A stretch of DNA of 64,000 nucleotides from Clostridiaceae bacterium. Lineage in GTDB: Bacteria > Bacillota > Clostridia > Lachnospirales > Lachnospiraceae. A model generated the notes under the pieces. That model worked only from the letters and a program-made list of their open reading frames with translations. It was not told where the DNA came from and did no database searches. A program made the translations under genes and the position numbers. The stretch covers positions 62,001 to 126,000 of the forward strand of contig CAJSZV010000003.1 of NCBI GenBank assembly GCA_910574345.1, written 5' to 3'. How positions within the stretch are numbered: position 1 is the stretch's first letter; each line of letters starts with the position of its first letter. Shown one piece after another: positions 46,654 through 56,924 of the stretch.

Positions 46654-48258
46654 ATGCCAAACAAATTAAAAAGCTTTTTTCAAAAAGTAGCAAGAGCATT
46701 TTTGATACCGGCTTCCCTTGTGGCAGCAGCGTCATTGATTATGGCTGTCGGAAGTTTATTTACGGATCCGTCCATCGTTGCCATAGTTCCGATCTTTGAT
46801 AATAAGCTGGTTCAGTATTTTGGAAATTGGCTGAATACTGTGGGTGTCCAGGTATTGCACAATCTGGCTCCGATTTATGCCATTGCATTGGGGTTTGGAT
46901 TGGCCAAAGAGAAGAAAGAATATGCGGCATTGGGAGCTTTCGTTGGATATTTTGCACTTTTGAAATCCATGAATCTGCTGATCACCAATTTTGAATCGGT
47001 GCGGGAAATGTTTCCGGGCGGCGGTATCACTACAGTATTGGGAATAGAAACGGTAAATGTCGGGGTGGTAGGCGGTATTCTGACAGGAATTATTGTTTCC
47101 CTGCTCCATAACAGGTACAAGGATGTGAGACTGCCCATGGCACTTTCATTTTACCAGGGGCCCAGATTTATTCCTATTATTTCTTTAGTGGTATTGAGCC
47201 TGGTTGGACAGATTCTTCCTTTCATCTGGGTATTCATACAGATAGGAATAGATGCTTTCGCCAATGCCATTGGCAAGATGGGAGTATTCGGACCTTTTGT
47301 GTATGCATTTGGAGAGCGTGCTTTGATTCCTACAGGTCTGCATCAGGTCTGGAATACGATTGTAAGGTATACTCCTGTATCGGGCGTTTATACTTATGCC
47401 GCAGGCGTTACGGCGGTGGGACTTGTTGAAGGATATGCACAGTATCTGATTGAGGGAGTGCCGGTCAATGCCAGTCTCCAGGAATTAGTTTCTCTTTCTT
47501 TTGGTCCTCAGATCCCGATGATGTTAGGAGGACTTCCGGCAATTGCGTTAGCGATCTACAAATGTGCGGATGAGGATAAACGGGAAAATATTAAGCCTCT
47601 GGTGGTGGCGGGAGCCTTAAGTGCGGTTTTTGCAGCTATTTCCGAGCCTATAGAGTTTGTGTTCCTGTTTGCGGCCCCCCTGCTGTATGTGGTATACGCG
47701 GTATATACAGGGTTAAGCTGGCTTTTATGCTTTATCCTGGGAAGCGGCGTGGGAGGGATTAATTCCAGCATCATCGGTTTTGTCACGGCTGGTTTGCTGA
47801 GACCGGGATCCAAGTGGTGGGTAGTGGCAGTAGTCACGGTTATTGAATTTATTCTCTGCTATGTGACGTTTAGGTGGTGGATTATCAGGTTTGATGTAAA
47901 GACACCGGGACGAGGCGGGGATTATGATGATTCTTTAGCATTTGCGGCAGAAATCGCCAATATGGAATTGCCGTCACAGCAAAATAAGGAGGAATTGGAC
48001 ACCACCAATCCGGAGCTCCTTAAAGCACAGATGATTGTGAGAGGCTTAGGCGGAAAATCTAACATTGAGGAAACAGAAGCCTGCATGTCTCGTCTGCGTG
48101 TTATCGTGAAGGATTATTCACTGATAAATGAGGGGATTTTAAACAAGACCGGATGTAACGGGATTGTCAAAGCAAATGAAAACGAAATTCAAATCGTGTA
48201 TGGCACTACAGTTTCTATGATTAAAAAGACAGTTGATAAGGTAATTGAGAATCAATAA
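46654..48258 (+). CDS. PTS alpha-glucoside EIICB component
   Basis: 534 residues. The EIIC membrane domain covers about 1-425 (about ten segments; ALGFGLAKEKKEYAALGAFV and the substrate-loop region ERALIPTGLHQVWN are characteristic of the glucose superfamily). After a linker the EIIB domain (about 455-534) carries the phosphorylated Cys477 in ETEACMSRLR. It has no fused EIIA; that is encoded separately at 49681. It imports and phosphorylates a sugar. The GlvA-like gene next to it points to maltose or related alpha-glucosides. AGGGGG precedes the ATG. Confidence 0.93.
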   Translation: MPNKLKSFFQKVARAFLIPASLVAAASLIMAVGSLFTDPSIVAIVPIFDNKLVQYFGNWLNTVGVQVLHNLAPIYAIALGFGLAKEKKEYAALGAFVGYFALLKSMNLLITNFESVREMFPGGGITTVLGIETVNVGVVGGILTGIIVSLLHNRYKDVRLPMALSFYQGPRFIPIISLVVLSLVGQILPFIWVFIQIGIDAFANAIGKMGVFGPFVYAFGERALIPTGLHQVWNTIVRYTPVSGVYTYAAGVTAVGLVEGYAQYLIEGVPVNASLQELVSLSFGPQIPMMLGGLPAIALAIYKCADEDKRENIKPLVVAGALSAVFAAISEPIEFVFLFAAPLLYVVYAVYTGLSWLLCFILGSGVGGINSSIIGFVTAGLLRPGSKWWVVAVVTVIEFILCYVTFRWWIIRFDVKTPGRGGDYDDSLAFAAEIANMELPSQQNKEELDTTNPELLKAQMIVRGLGGKSNIEETEACMSRLRVIVKDYSLINEGILNKTGCNGIVKANENEIQIVYGTTVSMIKKTVDKVIENQ

Positions 48259-48263
48259 AATGA

Positions 48264-49607
<1,344 letters not shown>

Positions 49608-49632
49608 GAGCCTGTGTGAGAAGGGCATCCTT

Positions 49633-49667
49633 CCTAAGCAGAAGCCGTGCAAGAGCTTCTGCTTAGG
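49633..49667 (+). other. Intra-operon hairpin between glvA and EIIA genes
   Basis: CCTAAGCAGAAGC (49633-49645) and GCTTCTGCTTAGG (49655-49667) form a perfect 13-bp stem with a 9-base loop and no T tract. It ends 13 bases before the GTG start of the EIIA gene. It may limit readthrough, mark an mRNA processing site or stabilise the upstream message. Confidence 0.7.
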
Positions 49668-49680
49668 GGCCGGAAAGAAG

Positions 49681-50172
49681 GTGTGGGATATATTATTCAA
49701 TAAGAAGGAGACGATCATAGAAGTGCTGTCGCCGTTTGCGGGAAAGACAATGGATATTACGGAGGTAAAGGATCCTGTTTTTTCGCAAGGGATGTTAGGG
49801 GACGGGTGTGCAATTCTTCCTGACAGCGGTGATATTTATGCTCCTGTGAGCGGAGAAATTTCCGTGATTGCAGATACACTCCATTCTGTTTGCATACGGA
49901 CACCCCAAGGTCTGGAACTGATCATCCACTATGGTATTGATACGGTAAAGCACAAGGGAACCGGGTTTGAGATGAAAGTTAAAGTCGGCCAGAAAATACG
50001 GACGGGAGAGCTGTTGTACAGATGTGACAGAGGGTATTTTTTAAACTATGGAGTTGATATGACTTCTCCTGTTGTGATCGCAAACGGGGAGAAATTTGTA
50101 ATTATAGAAAAATGTCTTCATAAAAATGTACTGCCGGGGGATGTAATTATGAAACTTAAGCTCAGGCAGTGA
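49681..50172 (+). CDS. PTS glucose-type EIIA component
   Basis: 163 residues from a GTG start preceded by GGAAAGAAG. The active His83 is in LIIHYGIDTVKHKG, with the partner His68 in IADTLHSV, as in EIIA-Glc (Crr). It relays phosphate from HPr to the EIIB Cys. A free-standing EIIA encoded with an EIICB of the glucose family. It could also serve other EIIBC proteins in the cell. Confidence 0.93.
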   Translation: MWDILFNKKETIIEVLSPFAGKTMDITEVKDPVFSQGMLGDGCAILPDSGDIYAPVSGEISVIADTLHSVCIRTPQGLELIIHYGIDTVKHKGTGFEMKVKVGQKIRTGELLYRCDRGYFLNYGVDMTSPVVIANGEKFVIIEKCLHKNVLPGDVIMKLKLRQ

Positions 50173-50214
50173 GTTCTTTGACGCAGGACGAAAACCGAGG
50201 AGGTCGAAAAGCTG

Positions 50215-50808
50215 TTGAGTTTGAAAAAAATCATATGTTTTGTGGCAGGTGTATTTTTGATGGGTTTAGGATTGGGAGTCTGCAATAAATCCAGCCTTGG
50301 CATAGACTGCCTGGGTACATTTTCCAGTGGTCTTTCCATAACGCTGTCTGTTGCCTTAAGTGTATCGAATTCCATGGTCAACTTAAGCCTTGCTGTCATA
50401 GCATGGGTATTGGATAAGCGGCAGGTGACATTGTGGTCATTTTTGGGCCCCCTGATTCATTCTTTTGGCATTGAAACGGCATCATGGTTACCTTTTATGC
50501 CTGACAAAGCCCTTTTGTCTCTTTTTCTGTGTTTGGTCGGAATTATCATTTTGTCCTTCGGCAACGCGCTTTCCATTGCAGCCGATATGGGTAAGACGCC
50601 TTATGATGCCTTAATCTATGGAATTATGGCAAAAACAGGAAAAGGGTATGTATGGATTCGCGGAATTTTAGACCTTTTTTGGTTTCTTTCAGGAACTTTA
50701 TTGGGAGGAGTCTGGGGAGCGGGAACCTTGTTGATCATGTTATTGTCCGGAAGATTCATAGAAAGATTCAGAAAAAGAATTGTAAGGGAGCAAAATATCC
50801 GGCAATAA
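50215..50808 (+). CDS. YczE-like membrane protein
   Basis: 197 residues from a TTG at 50215, with AGGAGG 11 bases upstream. About five to six membrane segments (IICFVAGVFLMGLGLGVCN; LLSLFLCLVGIIILSFGNAL). It resembles the YczE/YitT-like small membrane protein family, including the conserved LGKTPYDAL-like ADMGKTPYDALIYG. The function of the family is not settled. It is the last gene of the PTS operon, 42 bases after EIIA, but a role in sugar use is only suggested by position. Confidence 0.78.
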   Translation: MSLKKIICFVAGVFLMGLGLGVCNKSSLGIDCLGTFSSGLSITLSVALSVSNSMVNLSLAVIAWVLDKRQVTLWSFLGPLIHSFGIETASWLPFMPDKALLSLFLCLVGIIILSFGNALSIAADMGKTPYDALIYGIMAKTGKGYVWIRGILDLFWFLSGTLLGGVWGAGTLLIMLLSGRFIERFRKRIVREQNIRQ

Positions 50809-50845
50809 ACTCTTCTACAGAACCAGGCTCCTGTATAAAGAAAAC

Positions 50846-50883
50846 AAGTCGGCATTTTTTGAAAAGATACCGGCTTTTTTTCA
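50846..50883 (+). terminator. Terminator of the PTS operon
   Basis: AAGTCGG / CCGGCTT stem (one G-U pair) followed by TTTTTT. The remaining bases to the pheS promoter at 50990 show nothing recognisable. Confidence 0.75.
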
Positions 50884-50989
50884 TCAGATTCAGGGCTCTT
50901 TTCCTATGCATCTGTAGTTGTTTCCATATTTATCATAGAAGAAGAGGGATTATCAAGGGCAAAAAGCAGGATGAAAAATCAGAAACCGG

Positions 50990-51017
50990 TTGACATTTAA
51001 AAGAAATATGCTAAAAT
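50990..51017 (+). promoter_or_regulatory. Promoter of the pheST operon
   Basis: -35 TTGACA (50990-50995), 16-base spacer, -10 TAAAAT (51012-51017); transcription would start near 51024, just before the T-box leader. Confidence 0.7.
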
Positions 51018-51023
51018 GTACCA

Positions 51024-51312
51024 TTATAGAGAAAGGCTGTGAGGGCGCGGGCGCCACAGGGCGCCAGTAGATGTCTATTTTTCTGTCAGAGAGAAGGAAT
51101 CACCGGCTGTAAGTTCCTTTCAGTTCAGATAGGCAGTCGAATTTCCCGCCGGAGCTGCGCGGCTGAAGCAGGAATTTTTTAAAAGAATTCCTTTGTGGTA
51201 GGCTGCGACGCATCGCGCACGTTATGCGTAAGAGTGTCTGTATCTATGATACAGGAATCAGGGTGGTACCGCGGCTTGTCGTCCCTTCGTTTATCGAAGG
51301 GGCTTTTTTTCT
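51024..51312 (+). promoter_or_regulatory. T-box riboswitch (tRNA-Phe sensing) with terminator
   Basis: A leader of about 290 bases with the T-box AGGGTGGTACCGCG at 51260-51273, followed by the intrinsic terminator CCCTTCG/CGAAGGG and seven T's (51283-51310). Uncharged tRNA pairs with the T-box and favours an antiterminator, so pheST rises when phenylalanyl-tRNA is low. Stem I occupies the first half. A TTC triplet at 51143-51145 is a possible Phe specifier codon, but other TTC triplets are near and the fold would need to be computed. Confidence 0.92.
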
Positions 51313-51374
51313 GCCCGATTCACAAGACGGCAGGAAGAAGTCCGGTATCGTAAGAAAAGGAAAAGGAGAGCACC

Positions 51375-52394
51375 ATGAAAGAGCGATTAGAGAAGATCAA
51401 AGAGGAGGCCCTAAAGCAGATCGAGTCCTCCGAGGCCCTGGACAAATTAAATGACATCAGAGTAGCCTATCTGGGCAAAAAAGGAGAACTGACCAGCGTC
51501 TTAAAAGGGATGAAGGATGTGGCGCCGGAAGACCGTCCCAAAGTGGGCCAGATGGTCAATGAAGCCAGGGAAATCATTGAGGCAAAGCTTGAGGAGACCA
51601 GGCAGGCTTTGGCCAGAAAGGCCAGGGAGGCCCAGATGAAAGCGGAAATCATTGACGTGACCCTTCCTGCCAGGAAGGCTAATGTGGGCCACAGCCATCC
51701 CAATACCGTTGCCCTGGAGGAACTGGAGCGAATCTTTGTGGGCATGGGCTATGAGGTGGTGGAAGGTCCGGAGATCGAATATGACGAGTACAATTTCACC
51801 AAGCTGAACATTCCCGAAGGTCATCCGGCAAAAGATGAACAGGATACTTTTTACATTAACAAGGACATTGTGCTCAGAACCCAGACCTCTCCGGTTCAGG
51901 CCCGCACCATGGAGAAGGGCAAGCTTCCCATCCGCATGATCTCACCGGGCAGAGTATTTCGTTCCGATGAAGTGGACGCCACCCATTCCCCGTCGTTCCA
52001 CCAGGTGGAGGGACTTGTCATTGACAAAAATATTACCTTTGCCGACTTAAAGGGCACCTTGGCCGAGTTTGCCAAGGAATTGTTCGGAGAGGACACAAAA
52101 GTAAAATTCCGCCCCCATCACTTTCCATTCACAGAGCCCAGCGCCGAGATGGATGTGAGCTGTTTCAAATGCGGCGGCAAGGGATGCCGATTCTGCAAGG
52201 GAACAGGCTGGATTGAGATACTAGGCTGCGGCATGGTCCACCCCCATGTATTTGAGATGTGCGGCATAGACCCGGAAGTATACACAGGGTTTGCCTTCGG
52301 AGTAGGATTGGAACGGATTGCGCTGCTGAAGTACGAGATTGACGACATGAGACTACTCTACGAAAACGATGTTAGGTTTTTGAAACAGTTTTGA
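51375..52394 (+). CDS. pheS: Phenylalanyl-tRNA synthetase alpha subunit
   Basis: 339 residues, AAAGGAG before the ATG. An N-terminal coiled coil (about 1-85) is followed by the class II catalytic core: HPNTVALEELERIFVGMGYE, motif 2 region PGRVFRSDEVDATHSPSFHQ and motif 3 GFAFGVGLERIALLKY. A Cys-rich insertion CFKCGGKGCRFCKGTGW (about 258-274) looks like a zinc knuckle and is typical of clostridial PheS. With PheT it forms the alpha2-beta2 enzyme that charges tRNA-Phe. Confidence 0.97.
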   Translation: MKERLEKIKEEALKQIESSEALDKLNDIRVAYLGKKGELTSVLKGMKDVAPEDRPKVGQMVNEAREIIEAKLEETRQALARKAREAQMKAEIIDVTLPARKANVGHSHPNTVALEELERIFVGMGYEVVEGPEIEYDEYNFTKLNIPEGHPAKDEQDTFYINKDIVLRTQTSPVQARTMEKGKLPIRMISPGRVFRSDEVDATHSPSFHQVEGLVIDKNITFADLKGTLAEFAKELFGEDTKVKFRPHHFPFTEPSAEMDVSCFKCGGKGCRFCKGTGWIEILGCGMVHPHVFEMCGIDPEVYTGFAFGVGLERIALLKYEIDDMRLLYENDVRFLKQF

Positions 52395-52411
52395 TAAGCG
52401 ATGAGACGTGC

Positions 52412-52481
52412 GTTAGAAAATCAGCGCAGTTTTTCAGATGGGAGCTTGCTCACAGATGAAAAACTGCGATGATTTACTAAC
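52412..52481. repeat. Imperfect 25-bp inverted repeat between pheS and pheT
   Basis: Left arm 52412-52436 (starts GTTAGAAAATCAGCGCAG) and right arm 52457-52481 (ends GATTTACTAAC) match at 23 of 25 positions when paired. The 20-base loop contains a smaller dyad GAGCTTGCTC. It lies 18 bases after pheS and is followed by an unusual G/A-rich then C-rich stretch up to about 52640. It is not a standard terminator, because no T tract follows and pheT should be cotranscribed. It may be a dispersed intergenic repeat or an mRNA stabiliser. Confidence 0.7.
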
Positions 52482-52674
52482 ATGGGGCGAATGCCCCCAA
52501 GCGAAAAAAGCGGAGCTTTTAGAGCTTGGCACGTCGGGCTCGGCAAGGGAAAAGGGAGAAGAAGGAGAAAAGCGAAAAGCATAACCGCTCCCCCTAAAAA
52601 GCCTGGCACGCCGACCCCGCCCCCCCCAGAGCCCGTCACCCAGGCTCACCAAACAGAAAAAGGAGAATAAATAC

Positions 52675-55095
52675 ATGAACACAGCATTATCATGGATTAA
52701 AGCATACGTTCCTGAGCTGGATGTCACCCCTCAGGAATACACAGACGCCATGACCCTGTCAGGAACCAAAGTAGAAGGATACGAATGTCTGGACAAGAAC
52801 CTAGAGAAGATCGTCGTTGGCCAGATTGATAAAATAGAGCGCCATCCAGACGCAGACAAACTCATCGTATGCCAGGTAAATATCGGCACGGAGACCATCC
52901 AGATCGTCACCGGAGCCCCCAATGTAAAAGAGGGGGACAAAGTGCCAGTGGTTCTTGACGGCGGCAAAGTGGCAGGAGGCCATGACGGCGGACCGCTTCC
53001 CGAAGACGGAATCAGGATAAAAAAAGGAAAACTCAGAGGCATTGTCTCCAACGGCATGATGTGCTCCATCGAGGAACTTGGCTCATCAAGGGACATGTAC
53101 CCCCTGGCTCCGGAGAGCGGGATCTATATTCTGCCGGAGGACACGCCTGTAGGCACAGACGCCATAGATGTACTGGGACTTCACGATACGGTATTTGAGT
53201 ATGAGATAACCTCCAACCGTGTGGACTGCTACAGCGTCATAGGTATTGCAAGGGAGGCGGCGGCCACCTTCCGCAAGCCATTTATTCCTCCCGTCATTGC
53301 TCCCACAGGCAACGGAGAGGACATTCACAACTATATGAAAGTGTCTGTGGAAGACACAAAACTGTGCCCCCGCTACTGCGCCCGCATGGTGAAGAATATT
53401 AAGCTGGCCCCGTCGCCGGAGTGGATGCAGAGACGCCTGGCGGCCAGCGGCATCCGCCCCATCAACAATCTGGTGGATATCACCAACTACGTCATGGAAG
53501 AGTACGGCCAGCCCATGCACGCCTATGACTATGACCTGATTGCCAATCATGAAATTATTGTGAAATGCGCAAAAGACGGAGACACCTTTGAGACCCTGGA
53601 CGGACAGGAGAGAAAACTGGATCACACGGTTCTCATGATCAATGACGGGGAAAAGGAGGTGGGGATCGCCGGAATCATGGGCGGCGACAACTCCAAGATC
53701 ACCGATGAGGTAAAGACTATGGTGTTCGAGGCCGCCTGTTTTGACGGTGTGAATATTCGCCTTTCCGCCAAGAAAATCGGCCTGCGTACCGATGCTTCCG
53801 GCAAGTTTGAGAAAGGACTTGACCCCAACAATGCAGAGGCAGCCATTAACCGGGCCTGCCAGCTGGTGGAAGAGCTGGGAGCCGGAGAAGTGGTGGGCGG
53901 CATTATTGACATTTACCCTGAGAAGCGGACAAAAAGAAAAATTCCCTTTGACCCGGATCAGGTGAACCGGCTTCTCGGAACGAATATTGACAAAAAAGAC
54001 ATGCTTACGTATTTTGACCGGCTGGAACTCAAGATCGATGAGAAGACAAATGAGATCGTCGTCCCCACCTTCCGTCAGGACTTGGAGCGCCCGGCGGACA
54101 TTGCAGAGGAAGTAGCCCGGTTTTTCGGGTATGACAATATTCCTACCACACTGCCCTCAGGGGAAGCCACTACAGGCGGACTTCCTTACAAGCTGAGAGT
54201 GGAGCAGACCGCAAGGGAGATCGCCCAGTTTTGCGGATTCAGCCAGAGTATGACCTACTCATTCGAGAGTCCCAAGGTGTTTGACAAGCTGTTGATTCCG
54301 GAGGATTCTCATTACAGGCAGGCCATCGAGATCTCCAATCCCTTGGGAGAGGATTTCAGTATCATGAGAACCACGCCTCTTCACGGAATGCTGAACTCCT
54401 TAAGCACAAACTACAACCGGAGAAATAAAAATGTCCGTCTCTACGAACTGGCCAACATCTATCTGCCTAAGGCTCTTCCTCTCACAGAACTTCCGGACGA
54501 GAGAATGCAGTTTATCCTGGGAGCTTACGGTGAGATTGATTTCTTCGATATGAAAGGGGTAATTGAAGAATTCTTCGACAAGGCAGGAATGACCAGAAAA
54601 CCTCACTATGATCCCAAATCCGGAAAAGAATGGCTCCACCCCGGACGTCAGGCCAATGTAATCTATGACGGAAGGGTTATCGGCTATCTGGGTGAAGTAC
54701 ACCCTGATGTGGCGGACAATTATAAGATCGGTGAGAAGGCCTATCTGGCTGTGCTGGACATGCCTTCCATTCTTCCCTGCACTACATTTGACCGGAAATA
54801 TGAAGGAATTGCCAAGTATCCGGCAGTGACAAGGGACATCAGCATGGTAGTTCCGAAAGATATCCTGGTGGGACAGATTGAGGATATCATTGAGCAGCGG
54901 GGCGGCAAGATCCTGGAGAGCTACGAACTCTTTGATATCTATGAAGGGGCCCAGATTCTGGCAGGACACAAGTCCGTGGCCTACTCCATCACCTTTAGAG
55001 CCAAGGACAGAACACTGGAAGATAAGGAAGTGGGAAAAGTCATGGAAAAGATCCTTCATGGACTTAAGGAGATGGGAATTGAGCTGAGGGCATAG
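52675..55095 (+). CDS. pheT: Phenylalanyl-tRNA synthetase beta subunit
   Basis: 806 residues, AAAAGGAG before the ATG. Domain order matches PheT: N-terminal tRNA-binding domain (about 40-150, IDKIERHPDADKLIVCQVNI), B3/B4 editing domain (about 210-385, GIAGIMGGDNS), B5 (about 405-475), catalytic-like core (about 490-690) and C-terminal anticodon-binding FDX-ACB domain (about 710-806, YPAVTRDISMVVPKDI). The gap to pheS is 280 bases, long for this pair, and holds the inverted repeat. Confidence 0.97.
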   Translation: MNTALSWIKAYVPELDVTPQEYTDAMTLSGTKVEGYECLDKNLEKIVVGQIDKIERHPDADKLIVCQVNIGTETIQIVTGAPNVKEGDKVPVVLDGGKVAGGHDGGPLPEDGIRIKKGKLRGIVSNGMMCSIEELGSSRDMYPLAPESGIYILPEDTPVGTDAIDVLGLHDTVFEYEITSNRVDCYSVIGIAREAAATFRKPFIPPVIAPTGNGEDIHNYMKVSVEDTKLCPRYCARMVKNIKLAPSPEWMQRRLAASGIRPINNLVDITNYVMEEYGQPMHAYDYDLIANHEIIVKCAKDGDTFETLDGQERKLDHTVLMINDGEKEVGIAGIMGGDNSKITDEVKTMVFEAACFDGVNIRLSAKKIGLRTDASGKFEKGLDPNNAEAAINRACQLVEELGAGEVVGGIIDIYPEKRTKRKIPFDPDQVNRLLGTNIDKKDMLTYFDRLELKIDEKTNEIVVPTFRQDLERPADIAEEVARFFGYDNIPTTLPSGEATTGGLPYKLRVEQTAREIAQFCGFSQSMTYSFESPKVFDKLLIPEDSHYRQAIEISNPLGEDFSIMRTTPLHGMLNSLSTNYNRRNKNVRLYELANIYLPKALPLTELPDERMQFILGAYGEIDFFDMKGVIEEFFDKAGMTRKPHYDPKSGKEWLHPGRQANVIYDGRVIGYLGEVHPDVADNYKIGEKAYLAVLDMPSILPCTTFDRKYEGIAKYPAVTRDISMVVPKDILVGQIEDIIEQRGGKILESYELFDIYEGAQILAGHKSVAYSITFRAKDRTLEDKEVGKVMEKILHGLKEMGIELRA

Positions 55096-55128
55096 GTTTT
55101 TGGAAGAAAATAACGCATAATTTACGTG

Positions 55129-55176
55129 AAAATGGCCACCATTACTAATGAATGATTAGAAAACGGAGGCCATTTT
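55129..55176 (+). promoter_or_regulatory. Hairpin sequestering the enolase ribosome binding site
   Basis: AAAATGGCCACC (55129-55140) pairs with GGAGGCCATTTT (55165-55176) at 11 of 12 positions. The right arm contains the whole enolase Shine-Dalgarno sequence GGAGG (55165-55169) and ends 1 base before the ATG. The loop holds a further small dyad, CTAAT/ATTAG. Read as DNA the stem ends in T's, so it could also act as a weak terminator for pheST transcripts. Confidence 0.7.
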
Positions 55177-55177
55177 T

Positions 55178-56458
55178 ATGTTTGAGAAATATGAAATAGT
55201 GGGAGTCCACGGACGCGAGATTCTGGATTCCAGAGGAAATCCTACGGTCGAGGTAGAAGTCATGCTGGACGGCGGAGCCGTGGGCCGGGCGGCGGTTCCC
55301 TCAGGCGCTTCCACCGGGAAATTCGAGGCAGTGGAACTGCGGGACGGCGGTCCAAGGTATCACGGAAAAGGAGTGAAAAAGGCAGTGGAACACGTGAATA
55401 CGGTTCTGGCAGATGCCATCGCATTCGAGAACGTGTTAAACCAGGGAAAGATCGACAGACTTCTCAGGGAGGCCGACGGCACGGAAAACAAAGGAAAACT
55501 GGGAGCCAATGCCATTCTGGGCGTATCCATGGCGGCGGCAAGAGCAGCCGCCAATGCCCTGGAGATTCCCCTGTACCGGTATCTGGGGGGAATCGCGGGA
55601 AAAACCATGCCGATGCCCATGATGAATATCCTAAACGGCGGCGTTCACGCGGACAACACCGTAGATCTCCAGGAATTCATGATTATGCCTGTGGGGGCAG
55701 AGAGTTTTAAGGAAGGGCTTCGCATGTGCGCGGAAATCTACCAGACCCTAAAAGGCCTGCTCAAAACCAACGGCTACTCCACAGCTGTGGGAGACGAGGG
55801 AGGCTTTGCCCCTAACCTGAAAAATACGGAGGAAGTTCTGTCCTACCTGGTAGACGCCATAGCCCTAAGCGGTTTCCAGCCCGGAACCCAGGTGGGAATC
55901 GCCATAGATGCCGCTTCCAGCGAACTCTATGACGAGAAAACAGGCATGTACCTGTTTCCAGGAGAAGGAAAGATGAGCGGAATCCGTGTGGAGAGAGATG
56001 CCAGGGAGATGGTGGAATATTACCGCAGGCTGGTGGAAGGATTCCCCATTATCTCCATTGAGGACGGGCTTCAGGAGGAGGACTGGGGAGGCTGGCAGCT
56101 TCTGACAAAAACCTTAGGGCACAAGCTTCAGCTGGTAGGAGACGACTTATTCGTCACCAACACCAAAAGGCTGAAAAAAGGAATTGACATGGATGCCGCC
56201 AATGCCATCCTGGTAAAAGTGAACCAGATCGGAACCCTGACCGAAAGCCTGGAAGCCATTGAGATGGCAAAAAAAGCCGGATACGGCACCGTCATCTCCC
56301 ACAGATCAGGAGAAACCGAGGATTCCATCATCGCCGACATCGCAGTGGCAGTCAACGCCGGCCAGATCAAAACCGGCGCCCCCTGCCGAAGCGACCGTGT
56401 GGCGAAGTATAATCAGCTTTTAAGAATAGAAGAAACCATAGAACAAAACAATTTGTGA
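55178..56458 (+). CDS. eno: Enolase
   Basis: 426 residues. It interconverts 2-phosphoglycerate and phosphoenolpyruvate. All signature regions are present: the N-terminal [18 protein letters not shown], catalytic-loop residues [16 protein letters not shown], metal ligands in [23 protein letters not shown] and VGDDLFVTN, and catalytic Lys/His in [10 protein letters not shown] and [10 protein letters not shown]. It is in the same direction as pheT but 82 bases downstream, with its own hairpin leader; a clear promoter was not found. Confidence 0.98.
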   Translation: MFEKYEIVGVHGREILDSRGNPTVEVEVMLDGGAVGRAAVPSGASTGKFEAVELRDGGPRYHGKGVKKAVEHVNTVLADAIAFENVLNQGKIDRLLREADGTENKGKLGANAILGVSMAAARAAANALEIPLYRYLGGIAGKTMPMPMMNILNGGVHADNTVDLQEFMIMPVGAESFKEGLRMCAEIYQTLKGLLKTNGYSTAVGDEGGFAPNLKNTEEVLSYLVDAIALSGFQPGTQVGIAIDAASSELYDEKTGMYLFPGEGKMSGIRVERDAREMVEYYRRLVEGFPIISIEDGLQEEDWGGWQLLTKTLGHKLQLVGDDLFVTNTKRLKKGIDMDAANAILVKVNQIGTLTESLEAIEMAKKAGYGTVISHRSGETEDSIIADIAVAVNAGQIKTGAPCRSDRVAKYNQLLRIEETIEQNNL

Positions 56459-56510
56459 GAAGCACCTTTTCCCCGCCCCCTGATATGTCCCCGAACCGCA
56501 ACAAAAACAC

Positions 56511-56539
56511 TTGCCTTTCCAGGGAAAGTATGGTATGAT
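56511..56539 (+). promoter_or_regulatory. Promoter of secG
   Basis: -35 TTGCCT (56511-56516), 17-base spacer, -10 TATGAT (56534-56539), 32 bases before the ATG. Confidence 0.55.
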
Positions 56540-56571
56540 TGCCTTGTTTGACTATAGGAGGTGTGAAAGAC

Positions 56572-56802
56572 ATGCTGAAATTGATCTTGACAATCGTGTT
56601 TGTTCTTATATGTATTGCTCTTACCATTATTGTGCTGCTCCAGGAGGGCAAGTCCTCAGGGCTTGGTTCCATAAGCGGTATGGCCGACAGTTATTGGGGC
56701 AAGAACAAAAGCCGTTCCCTGGAAGGCAATCTGGAGAAATTCACGAAGTTTGCAGCGGCAGCAGTTCTGCTTCTGGCGCTCATATTAAACGTAATCTGGT
56801 AA
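56572..56802 (+). CDS. secG: Preprotein translocase subunit SecG
   Basis: 76 residues from the ATG at 56572 with AGGAGGTG 8 bases upstream; the frame opens at 56539 inside the promoter. Two membrane segments (LILTIVFVLICIALTIIVLL and AAAAVLLLALILNVIW) flank the conserved QEGKSSGLGSISGMADSYWG loop. It assists SecYE in protein export. The pair secG-rnr followed by smpB is a common Firmicutes arrangement. Confidence 0.95.
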   Translation: MLKLILTIVFVLICIALTIIVLLQEGKSSGLGSISGMADSYWGKNKSRSLEGNLEKFTKFAAAAVLLLALILNVIW

Positions 56803-56813
56803 AGGCACACCAC

Positions 56814-56844
56814 AGACACTCTTGGGAACAAGGGTGTCTTATTT
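56814..56844 (+). terminator. Hairpin between secG and rnr
   Basis: AGACACTCTTG, GGAA loop, CAAGGGTGTCT: an 11-bp stem with one G-U pair, followed by TATTT. Partial terminator or attenuator, since rnr follows on the same strand. Confidence 0.6.
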
Positions 56845-56924
56845 GGTTGCGGGAGTCGGTGTTATGAAAAGAGCCCTAGACCGCTGTGGGCCCGTAATGC
56901 TCATACAAAAAAACAGGAGGTTGC

